NCBI RefSeq assembly: GCF_009674885.1
Contig: NZ_WKKA01000015.1
Coordinates: 1-64,000, forward strand
Origin: Paracoccus sp. S-4012
GTDB lineage: Bacteria > Pseudomonadota > Alphaproteobacteria > Rhodobacterales > Rhodobacteraceae
Direction of reading: 5' to 3'
Length of the DNA stretch: 64,000 nt
Shown: piece after piece, positions 47,150-54,602 of the stretch
Layout: each line of letters starts with the position of its first letter
Numbering within the stretch: the stretch's first letter is position 1
Notes under the pieces: generated by a model
Told to the model about the DNA's origin: nothing
Databases searched by the model: none
What the model saw: the letters and a program-made list of their open reading frames with translations, nothing else
Made by a program: the position numbers and the translations under genes

Positions 47150-47164
47150 CGGAATTAATTTCCA
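47150..47164. promoter_or_regulatory. second IclR-type operator, GGAA-N5-TTCC
   Basis: CGGAATTAATTTCCA has the same layout as the site at 44849 (GGAA, five A/T bases, TTCC, then A). It lies 46-61 bases before the E1 start, where a promoter would be expected in the 112-base gap after the E2 gene. It suggests that E1 and the binding protein also answer directly to the IclR regulator. Confidence 0.7.
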
Positions 47165-47210
47165 CTGCCGGCGGATGGCCGGCGACGGATCAGCACGCCC
47201 GAGGCCCCGA

Positions 47211-49385
47211 ATGACACAACGCACCCCTCTTGCGCCCTCAGCCTCGTGGTTCCGGCTCGAGAACGATGCCGCCGACTGGGCCGCGCAGAGGCCCGCGGAC
47301 CTCGTTCACTGGTACGGCCAGATGCTGCTGATCCGCCGCTTCGAGGAAAGGCTGCTCGAACTTGAAAAGGCCGGACTGATCCACGGCCCGGCCCATGCCA
47401 GCATCGGTCAGGAGGCCGGGGCGGTGGGCGCGATGTCGGTGCTGGGGGCAGGTGACAAGATCAACGGCACCCACCGCGCCCATCATCAGGTGCTGCTGAA
47501 GCTGATGAACCCCGAGATCCCCGAGGGCTGGGACGCCCTGAAGGACGACTTCACGCCCGGCATGGACGAGGCGATCCATCGCTTCATGGCCGAGATCATG
47601 GGCCTGACGCCGGGCTATTGCGGCGGCCGCGGCGGCTCCATGCACATGCGCCATGCGGATGCGGGGGTCGTCGGCACCTCGGCCATCGTCGGCGGCAACC
47701 CGCCCCACGCGGTCGGCTATGCGCTGGCCGACAAGATGCTCGGCACCGGCAACGTCTCGGTCACGTTCTTCGGCGACGGCGCGACGCAGAACGGTGCCAC
47801 CTACGAGGCCATGAACATCGCCGCGGCGCAGTCGGTGCCGGTGATCTTCTTCATCGAGAACAACCTCTACGGCGTCTCGACCCATATCTCGGACGTGACG
47901 CGCGAGACCCGCATGACCTCGCGCGGCGCCATGCTCGGCATCCCCTCCATCGAAGTCGACGGCATGGATGTGGTCGCGGTCCACCGCGCCATGGCCGAGG
48001 CCCGCCGCATCATCGCCGAAGAAGGCGGCCCGGTGGTGGTCGAGGTCATGCTCTACCGCTTCCTGCACCAGTCGGGCGGCCGCAGCGGCAGCGATTTCGG
48101 CTACCGAACGAAGGAGGAGGAGGAGGAGTGGCGCGGCCGCGATCCCCTCGCCCTGGCCGAGAAGCGGCTGGCGGATCTTGGCATCCTGTCGGCCGCGGAC
48201 TTCGCCCGCATCGACGAGCTGATGGCGGATCGCGTGTCCGCCGCCGCGACGCGGCTGACCGAGACCGTGCCGGGCGGCAACGCGCTGCAAATTCCCGACC
48301 ACCTCTGGCCTGATCCGGCGCAGCGCGACCACGGCATCCTGGGCGACCTCTCGGAGATGGCGGACCGGCGCATCCTCGATCACGCCGACCTGCGCGGCAT
48401 GGCGACCGAGAAGGTCAAGTTCGTCACCGCCGCCTCGGAGACCCTTGCCGCCGCGATGGAGCGCGACCCGCGCATCATCGTCATGGGCGAGGACGTGCAC
48501 CAGATGCGCGGCGGCGTCTCCGGCTTCACCAGGGGCGCGCTCGAACGCTGGCCGGAGCGCGTGCTGCCGATGCCGATCTCGGAGAACGGCTTCACCGGCG
48601 TCGCCGTGGGCGCGGCGCTGAACGGGCTGCGGCCGGTGGTCGAGGTGATGTTCGGCGATTTCTGCTTCGTCGCCGCCGACCAGATCGGCAATGGCGCCGG
48701 CAAGGTCCGGCACATGTTCGGCTCGGGCTTCGGGGTGCCGCTGGTCATGCGGGTCCGGGTCTCGCCGCATACCGGCTACGGCTCGCAGCATTCGACCGAC
48801 CCCTCGGCGCTGTTCGGCCTGTTTCCGGGCTGGCGAATCTTCGTGCCGACCAACGCCTTCGACTATGTCGGCATGCTGAACGCGGCGCTCGCCTGCGAGG
48901 ACCCGGTGGTGATCCTCGAGCATACCGAGTTCTATCAGCGCGAGGCCGAGGTTCCCGCGGGCGACCGCGGCTACTGCATCCCCTTCGGCAAGGCGCATGT
49001 CGTGCGGTCGGGAACCGCCTGCACCGTTCTTGCGACCTCGGTCATGGTCCAGAACGCCGTCCGCGCCGCCGAGGAGGCGGGGATCGACGCCGAGGTGATC
49101 GACCTGCGCAACCTCGACGTGCACGGCATGGACTGGGAGACCATCGGCGAGTCGGTCGGCCGCACGGGGCGCATCGTCATCGCCGAGCAGACCGCGCGCA
49201 GCATGTCGATGGGCGCGACCTGGGCCGACGGCATCCAGTCGCGCTTCTTCGACTGCCTCGATCATGAGATCATCCGGGTCACCGGCGGGCTTGCGGCACC
49301 CACGGTCTCGGCGGTGCTGAACAAGGCGGCGCTCGGGACGGCGGCAGACATCCGCGCTGCGCTCGAGCGCATCACGGCCCACTGA
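47211..49385 (+). CDS. fused E1 alpha-beta subunit, thiamine-diphosphate 2-oxo acid/acetoin dehydrogenase
   Basis: This 724-residue single chain joins the two usual E1 subunits. Residues about 1-370 are E1-alpha, with the ThDP motif GDG at 188-190 through NN at 217-218 and PGYCGGRGGSMHM. Residues about 400-724 are E1-beta, with IIVMGEDVHQMRGGVSG and the PISENGFTGVAVGAALNGLRP block. It decarboxylates or cleaves a 2-oxo compound and passes the acyl group to a lipoyl E2. The start at 47211 (MTQRTPL) was preferred to 47175. The neighbouring E2 is AcoC-like, so acetoin or a related ketone is possible; the substrate is unproven. Confidence 0.9.
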   Translation: MTQRTPLAPSASWFRLENDAADWAAQRPADLVHWYGQMLLIRRFEERLLELEKAGLIHGPAHASIGQEAGAVGAMSVLGAGDKINGTHRAHHQVLLKLMNPEIPEGWDALKDDFTPGMDEAIHRFMAEIMGLTPGYCGGRGGSMHMRHADAGVVGTSAIVGGNPPHAVGYALADKMLGTGNVSVTFFGDGATQNGATYEAMNIAAAQSVPVIFFIENNLYGVSTHISDVTRETRMTSRGAMLGIPSIEVDGMDVVAVHRAMAEARRIIAEEGGPVVVEVMLYRFLHQSGGRSGSDFGYRTKEEEEEWRGRDPLALAEKRLADLGILSAADFARIDELMADRVSAAATRLTETVPGGNALQIPDHLWPDPAQRDHGILGDLSEMADRRILDHADLRGMATEKVKFVTAASETLAAAMERDPRIIVMGEDVHQMRGGVSGFTRGALERWPERVLPMPISENGFTGVAVGAALNGLRPVVEVMFGDFCFVAADQIGNGAGKVRHMFGSGFGVPLVMRVRVSPHTGYGSQHSTDPSALFGLFPGWRIFVPTNAFDYVGMLNAALACEDPVVILEHTEFYQREAEVPAGDRGYCIPFGKAHVVRSGTACTVLATSVMVQNAVRAAEEAGIDAEVIDLRNLDVHGMDWETIGESVGRTGRIVIAEQTARSMSMGATWADGIQSRFFDCLDHEIIRVTGGLAAPTVSAVLNKAALGTAADIRAALERITAH

Positions 49386-49426
49386 GACGTCACGAAAGAG
49401 AAGAACCCAAGGGAGGACATGGGCTC

Positions 49427-51028
49427 ATGCTTCGGACTATGAGGAAATCGAAGGTCCTGCTGGCGTCGCTGGCGCTGTCGGCGGCCATGCTCGGCCTCGC
49501 GGCGCCGGGCGCACAGGCGCAGGAGCGCGCGCTCATCATCGCGCGCGACATGGACGTCAACTCGCTCGATCCGGCGCGGGCGTGGTGCGACACCTGCCAG
49601 ATCTACAACTCGTCGGTCTATGAGCAGCTGGTCACGCTGGACAAGGACAACAAGGTCGTCCCCCTTCTGGCCGAAAGCTGGACCGTGAACCCGGAGCAGA
49701 CGGAGTTCACCTTCAAGCTCGATCCGGCCGCGAAGTTCTCGGACGGCTCGCAGGTCGAAGCGAAGGACGTGAAGTGGTCCTTCGAGCGGCTCAAGCACAT
49801 GAAGGCCAGCGGCTCGTTCCTGGCCGATCCGATCACCAATATCGACACGCCCGACGCCGCGACCGTGGTCGTCACGCTCGCCAGCCCCAACTCGGAGTTC
49901 CTCAGCCAGCTCGCGGCCGGATTCCTCGGTGTCATCAACAGCGATGTGGCCATCGAGAACGGCGCCATCGCCGACGAGACGACGGCCGAGAACGACGACT
50001 CCGAGACCTGGTTCCTGCAGAACTCGGCCGGCAGCGGCCCCTTCGTTCTGGCGAATTACGAGCCGAACTCGGAACTGCGCCTGACGCGGAACGAGAACTA
50101 CTGGCGCGACAAGCCGCAGCTGCCGGAGGTGATCTTCCGCCAGGTCAAGGATGCCGTCGCCCAGGCCCAGATGCTGCAGTCGGGCGCCGTGGACCTCGCC
50201 ATGCAGATCGACCCGGAAACCGCGAAATCGCTCGAGGGAACGGATGTCGTTGTCGAGCAGCTCCCGTCCTACAACTTCGTCTACCTCGCCCTGTCGCCCG
50301 GCGCCAAGGCCACGCCGATCGAGATGACGCCCGAGGTGCGCGAGGCGATCTCGCTGGCGATCGACCGCGACGGCGTGATCGACTTCACGCTCGGCGGCGC
50401 GGGCCGCAAGCTCGCGGCGCCGATCCCGCTGGGCTTCCCCGGCGGCGACGGCCATGAGGAGCCCGCCTATGACCCCGAGCGGGCGAAGGAGCTGCTGGAG
50501 GCGGCGGGTCATGGCGACGGCTTCACGCTGCAGTCGATCTATCCCGACCTCAACGTCTATGGCGTGGACTTCTCGCTGATGATGCAGAAGGTCCAGCAGG
50601 ACCTCTCGAAGGTGGGGATCAAGGTGGAGCTTTCGCCGGTGCCCTTCGCCAACTGGCGCGAGGTGGCGAACGGCGACCACATCCCGCTGACCGCGGTCTT
50701 CTTCGCCCCCGACTTCTTCGGCACCTCGCAATATGTGGACGTGTTCGGGCTGGCCGAGGGCTCGGTCTGGGCGAACCGCGCCGGGGCCGAGACCGATCCC
50801 TCGATCGCCAACCCGCGCGCGAAGGAACTGCTGACCGCCGCGCTGGGGGCCGCCACCCCGGAAGAAGCGGAAAAGATCTGGTTCGAGGCCGGCGAGGAGA
50901 TGATCGAGGACCGCATCATCCTGCCGATGGTCAGCCCTGACCTGATCCTCGCCTACCGGCCCGAGATCAAGGGCGTGCGCTACAGCGCCTGCTGCAACCT
51001 GCCGCTGGCCGAGATCACGAACCAGTAA
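49427..51028 (+). CDS. extracellular solute-binding protein, SBP_bac_5 family (system 3)
   Basis: The 533-residue precursor has a Sec signal peptide ending GAQAQ near residue 32. The mature protein has the family segments DVNSLDPARAW, SDGSQVEAKDVKWSFERL and NSAGSGPFVLANYEPNSELRL. It has four cysteines, Cys54 and Cys57 in CDTC and the vicinal Cys522-Cys523, which could form disulfides in the periplasm. It is 41 bases after E1 and ends at a strong terminator. The permeases and ATPases it should serve are transcribed the other way from 44756. Confidence 0.9.
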   Translation: MLRTMRKSKVLLASLALSAAMLGLAAPGAQAQERALIIARDMDVNSLDPARAWCDTCQIYNSSVYEQLVTLDKDNKVVPLLAESWTVNPEQTEFTFKLDPAAKFSDGSQVEAKDVKWSFERLKHMKASGSFLADPITNIDTPDAATVVVTLASPNSEFLSQLAAGFLGVINSDVAIENGAIADETTAENDDSETWFLQNSAGSGPFVLANYEPNSELRLTRNENYWRDKPQLPEVIFRQVKDAVAQAQMLQSGAVDLAMQIDPETAKSLEGTDVVVEQLPSYNFVYLALSPGAKATPIEMTPEVREAISLAIDRDGVIDFTLGGAGRKLAAPIPLGFPGGDGHEEPAYDPERAKELLEAAGHGDGFTLQSIYPDLNVYGVDFSLMMQKVQQDLSKVGIKVELSPVPFANWREVANGDHIPLTAVFFAPDFFGTSQYVDVFGLAEGSVWANRAGAETDPSIANPRAKELLTAALGAATPEEAEKIWFEAGEEMIEDRIILPMVSPDLILAYRPEIKGVRYSACCNLPLAEITNQ

Positions 51029-51044
51029 GCAGCCCGGAAACGGC

Positions 51045-51075
51045 AAGGGGGCGCGATGATCCGCGCCCCCTTTTT
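51045..51075. terminator. Rho-independent terminator
   Basis: AAGGGGGCGCG and CGCGCCCCCTT form an 11-base stem with a six-base loop, followed by five T. It closes the iclR - E2 - E1 - binding protein transcript and faces the convergent transaminase gene. Confidence 0.9.
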
Positions 51076-51094
51076 CATGCCCTGATCGCAGCCG

Positions 51095-52057
51095 CTATTC
51101 GTAGGAGACCGCGAAGCTGGCCTCGGGATCGTAGTGCTGGTCCCAATAGGCCTTCCACAGCGCCTGCGTGACCGGCCCTACGCTGCCGTCGCCGACCTTC
51201 TCGCCGTCGAGCGTCGTGACGGGCATCACCCCGCCGGCGGTGGTCACGAACATCATCTCGTCGCAGTCATAGGCGGCGCTGACAGGGACATCGGTGATCT
51301 CCCACGGAATGCCGAGGCGGTCGGCGGCAAGCAGGACCGACTTGCGGGTGACCCCCTCGAGGACGCCGCGCGCGGGCGTGAAGAGCCTGCCATCCTTCAC
51401 CAGCACGACATTGAAGCCAGAGCCTTCAGCCAGGTTGCGGTCGCCATCGGTCAGCAGCGCGTAGGAGCAGCCGCGGTCCCGCGCCTCCAGCAGCGCGCGG
51501 GTGAAGTCGCCCCATTGCAGGTTCTTCACCGTCGGGTCCATCGCTCCGGGCGGCACCCGGCGCACGTCCCGCGCGATGATCGCGCTGGCCCCGGTCTTCT
51601 GCAACTCCTCGTCGATGACCCAGAGGAAGGGCGTCACCATCAGATAGCAGCGGTTCTCGCATTCCTCCGGCGCATACTGGCGCAGGTAGCGCAGGCCGCG
51701 GGTGACGATCATCATCACATAGGCGTCGCGGATGCCGCTTCTGGCGACCATCTCGATCAGGCGATGGCGCAGCTCCTCGCGCGGGATCGGGCATGTCAGC
51801 CGCAGCTTCGCGCAGCTGCGCTCGAAGCGCTCGATGTGGTCGTCCAGGCGGAAATACCGCCCGTCCCAGACCGCCGGCACGTCATAGGCGAGGTCGGATT
51901 TCATGAAGCCGTTGTCGAGCAGTGGGACCGTGGCCTCATGCACCGGCATGTAGTCGCCCCCCGTCCAGGCGATCCCGTCGGCGAAGGGATTGGTGCTCTC
52001 GCGCAGTTCGGCCAGCCGCTTGCGGTAGCCCTCGAAGATATAGTCGGTATAGGCCAT
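51095..52057 (-). CDS. class IV aminotransferase, (R)-selective amine transaminase-like
   Basis: The 320-residue fold-type IV PLP enzyme has the internal lysine Lys178 in DPTVKNLQWGD and the cofactor-binding Glu in NLAEGSGFNVVLV. Several blocks (NPFADGIAW, SDLAYDVPAVWDGRYFRLDDHI, VARSGIRDAYVMMIVTRGL, TTAGGVMPVTTLDG) match my memory of the Aspergillus terreus (R)-amine transaminase closely, more than branched-chain or D-alanine transaminases. The start at 52057 (MAYTDYIF) is chosen by that similarity. It converges on the IclR regulon. It could deaminate an amine delivered by the importer. Confidence 0.85.
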   Translation of the reverse strand: MAYTDYIFEGYRKRLAELRESTNPFADGIAWTGGDYMPVHEATVPLLDNGFMKSDLAYDVPAVWDGRYFRLDDHIERFERSCAKLRLTCPIPREELRHRLIEMVARSGIRDAYVMMIVTRGLRYLRQYAPEECENRCYLMVTPFLWVIDEELQKTGASAIIARDVRRVPPGAMDPTVKNLQWGDFTRALLEARDRGCSYALLTDGDRNLAEGSGFNVVLVKDGRLFTPARGVLEGVTRKSVLLAADRLGIPWEITDVPVSAAYDCDEMMFVTTAGGVMPVTTLDGEKVGDGSVGPVTQALWKAYWDQHYDPEASFAVSYE

Positions 52058-52189
52058 GTGCAGCCCCTCCCTTGCCGCCGGGTTCGGACTGCCGAAGCCT
52101 CGGTCCCCTGATCGGCCCGTCGCGGGCCTTCCGCTTGAAATCACAGGTCGGGAGGGCGGTCCAGCACCCTGCCGGTGATCCGCATCGGC

Positions 52190-52846
52190 TCAGGCGCGCG
52201 GCATCTTCGAGTGGCCGTAATAGCGGTAGCGCCGATGCACCTCGGCCAGTTGCTCCTCCGTCAGCAGGACCGGCGTTCCGGCCTTCGTGGCGAGGATATA
52301 CTGCCGCGCCAGCGTTTCGAGCTTCACGGTCAGGTCGCCCGCCTGCCCCAGCGAGCGGCCGAGCGCGATCATGCCGTGGCTGGCCATCAGGCAGCCCATG
52401 TGCCCGCGCGCTGCCTCGACCACCGCGAAGGCCAGCGCGTCCGAACCGAACGGCTCATAGTGCGCGCAGGGAATGGAATTGCCGCCGAAGCTGGCGATCA
52501 TGTAGTGGAACGGCGGGACCGGCTTCTGCAGGCAGGACAGCGCCACGCAATGATCGGCGTGGCTGTGGACCACGGCCTCGATCTCGGGCCGGTCACGGTA
52601 GAGTTCGGTGTGGATCCTCCATTCGGTCGATGGCACCGCCTCCGCATCGTCCAGAAGCTCGCCCTCGACGTCGATCGCCACGATCCGCGCGGCGGTCAGG
52701 TTCGCGGCCCGCGCCCCCGCCGGGGTGATCAGGATGCGCTCGCCGTGCCGCATGCTGATGTTGCCTGAACTGCCGTGATTGAGCCCCATGGTCTCGAGGC
52801 GGGCGACCATCTCCACGATCTCGCGGCGTTTGTCTTCTTCGTTCAC
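52190..52846 (-). CDS. class II aldolase/adducin family protein (OtnC-like)
   Basis: The 218-residue zinc-dependent class II aldolase fold has GSSGNISMRHGERILITPAG at residues 21-40 as the phosphate and substrate loop. Metal-binding histidines lie in VVHSHADHCVALS and the later His in EAARGHMGCLMASHGMIALG. Relatives include fuculose-phosphate aldolase and 3-oxo-tetronate 4-phosphate decarboxylase OtnC. The latter is favoured because an OtnK-like kinase is encoded 110 bases upstream on the same strand. Substrate stereochemistry cannot be told. Confidence 0.82.
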   Translation of the reverse strand: MNEEDKRREIVEMVARLETMGLNHGSSGNISMRHGERILITPAGARAANLTAARIVAIDVEGELLDDAEAVPSTEWRIHTELYRDRPEIEAVVHSHADHCVALSCLQKPVPPFHYMIASFGGNSIPCAHYEPFGSDALAFAVVEAARGHMGCLMASHGMIALGRSLGQAGDLTVKLETLARQYILATKAGTPVLLTEEQLAEVHRRYRYYGHSKMPRA

Positions 52847-52955
52847 TTCGCGTTCCCCGGTCGTTGCGGCGGCATGTTAGTGATCGGGCCCCGACATGCC
52901 AGAGCAGGCGGGGTGCAGCCAGGACCTTCCGGGACGGGTAATGGGGCGGCGCGTC

Positions 52956-54221
52956 CTACGGATCACCCATCAGCTCGAGCGCGCGCGCGAAGACATCATC
53001 CGCCCCGAGCTTGCCCGACTTGAGGAACAGCGCCATCGGCGTCTCGCCTTCGGTCACGCAGAAGCCGCTGCCATGCGGGGTCTCGGGCAGCGCCCGGACT
53101 TTTTGCGCGCCCAGGGCGGCCACGACCGCGCCCGAGGTTTCGCCTCCCGAGACAACCAGCCGGCGGATGCCGCGCTCGCGCAGGCCTGCCCCAATGCCCG
53201 AAAGCAGCCGTTCGGCCTTCCGGGCTGCGCCCGTCTGGCCCAGCGCCGCCTGCACCCGTTCGACCGCGTCGGGCGCCGCGGTGGTCGCAATCGCGAAGGG
53301 ACGCGCGCCGATGCGCGGCGCCGCCCATGCCAGCGCGCGGGCCACGGCCGCCGGCTCGGGCGCGCCTTCGAGAAGGTCCAGCGTCAGGATCTCGTGCCCC
53401 TCGGCGGCGAAGCCTGCGATCTGCGCCTCCGCGGTCGGACCGACGCTGCCGACCAGCACGGCGCCGGGTCCGTTGATCCTCCGCGGCGCGCGCGTTGGGC
53501 CCGGCTGTGCCGCGTTGCGCGCCAGCGCCGTAGCGTAACCGATAATGAGGGGATCGCTCGCCACCACGACCGGCTCGACCGCGAGGGCCAGTTCGACCGA
53601 CAGCGCCACGTCGCCGTCGTCGCTCGCATCCGCCAGCACATGCCGGGCCCCGCCCGCGGTCAGCCGGTCCCATTCGGCCCGCGCCGCCGCAAGCCCGCCC
53701 AAAAGCTTGAGATGCGACAGAAGCGAAACGGGCGAGCGTGTCTGCCGCGACAGGAAGCGGACGACGTCCGGGTCGCTCATCGGCGTCAGCGGATCGAACC
53801 GCTTGACCGATTCCGAGACGAGCCGCCCGCGATAGAACAGATAGCCCTGATGCACTGTCGCGTTGAAGCGCGGGAAGCCCGCGCTCATCAGCACTGGGCG
53901 GCCGCCGGCACGGTCCGACAGCAGCTCGGCCGCCAGGCCGATGTTGCCCTCCTCGGTCGAGTCGAAGCTGGCGCAGGCCTTGTAGGCCAGACGCCGCGCC
54001 CCCGCCCGGTCGAGCGCCTCAGCCCCCTCGCGGATGAGGTCGCGGGCTTCCTCCACCGGCACCAGCCGGCTGCGGGTGGCAAGGACGAGCACCGCCCCCT
54101 CGCCCTTCACGCTTGCGGCATCGAAGAACACGGGCGCGGTGATCCCCGCGCCCTCGAGAACCCCGGCCACGAGGAGCGCCCCGGTGAAGTCGTCGGCGAT
54201 GATCCCAAGCTGCGGCGTCAT
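52956..54221 (-). CDS. otnK: four-carbon acid sugar kinase, OtnK-like (DUF1537)
   Basis: The 421-residue two-domain kinase begins with LGIIADDFTGALLVAGVLEGAG, the substrate-binding start of the DUF1537 family. A C-terminal nucleotide-binding part carries IRRLVVSGGETSGAVVAALG and SGFCVTEGETPMALFLKSGKLGADD. OtnK phosphorylates 3-oxo-tetronate at O4, and the following aldolase-like gene would decarboxylate the product to dihydroxyacetone phosphate. The start at 54221 (MTPQLG) is conserved, while a reading from 54275 adds 18 unlike residues. No dehydrogenase (LtnD) or isomerase of the pathway is adjacent. Confidence 0.85.
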   Translation of the reverse strand: MTPQLGIIADDFTGALLVAGVLEGAGITAPVFFDAASVKGEGAVLVLATRSRLVPVEEARDLIREGAEALDRAGARRLAYKACASFDSTEEGNIGLAAELLSDRAGGRPVLMSAGFPRFNATVHQGYLFYRGRLVSESVKRFDPLTPMSDPDVVRFLSRQTRSPVSLLSHLKLLGGLAAARAEWDRLTAGGARHVLADASDDGDVALSVELALAVEPVVVASDPLIIGYATALARNAAQPGPTRAPRRINGPGAVLVGSVGPTAEAQIAGFAAEGHEILTLDLLEGAPEPAAVARALAWAAPRIGARPFAIATTAAPDAVERVQAALGQTGAARKAERLLSGIGAGLRERGIRRLVVSGGETSGAVVAALGAQKVRALPETPHGSGFCVTEGETPMALFLKSGKLGADDVFARALELMGDP

Positions 54222-54343
54222 GTAAGCTCCTGTGCGACCCGGCCCGGATTGCCCCGACTGGCGCAGGGGTTGCAAGCCCGTGCCTCGCCCGCCGAACCGG
54301 GGTCGCAGAACCGATCCTGCAGCGCGCGGCCGCCCTCTACCCC

Positions 54344-54359
54344 GATCGACGCGTCGATC
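54344..54359. promoter_or_regulatory. 16-base perfect palindrome in the pre-polysaccharide intergenic region
   Basis: GATCGACG-CGTCGATC is perfectly symmetrical and lies between the divergent otnK-like gene and the polysaccharide cluster. It could be an operator for either direction. An additional hairpin with eight-base arms (CGCCGGGC, ten-base loop, GCCCGGCG, 54493-54518) stands nearer the leader ORF. In the 381-base gap I see no other structure. Confidence 0.4.
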
Positions 54360-54535
54360 CGGATGGATAGTTCCCGCCCCCCAACGCCGGGTCCGGTCGC
54401 AAGAGCGTAAACCTTCCGGCGGTGATCGGGGCGTTCCATCCCCCGAACAGGTGAGTTCCGCTGCGCGGGAACCTGCCCATAGCGTTCCTCAACGCCGGGC
54501 GCTGCAAGGAGCCCGGCGCAACGGAGGGGAAACTG

Positions 54536-54598
54536 ATGATTTCCGCTGCAAGGGCGTCGGGGGGCGCCCGGCCGATGCGTCCCGCGGGTTGGAACTGA
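54536..54598 (+). CDS. 20-codon leader ORF before the sugar transferase
   Basis: A short ORF encoding MISAARASGGARPMRPAGWN has an excellent ribosome site, GGAGGGG, six bases before its ATG. It ends with TGA four bases before the ATG of the sugar-phosphate transferase, which itself has no good site. The arrangement suggests translational coupling or a regulatory leader: ribosomes ending the leader would restart on the long gene. The peptide has no recognised family. It is too short to be certain, but the site quality is clearly above its surroundings. Confidence 0.5.
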   Translation: MISAARASGGARPMRPAGWN

Positions 54599-54602
54599 CG
54601 CC

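Noticed and set aside
47238-49382. A 714-codon minus-strand open frame opposite the E1 gene.
   Set aside because: It is a shadow of the fused E1, whose thiamine-diphosphate motifs are intact on the plus strand.
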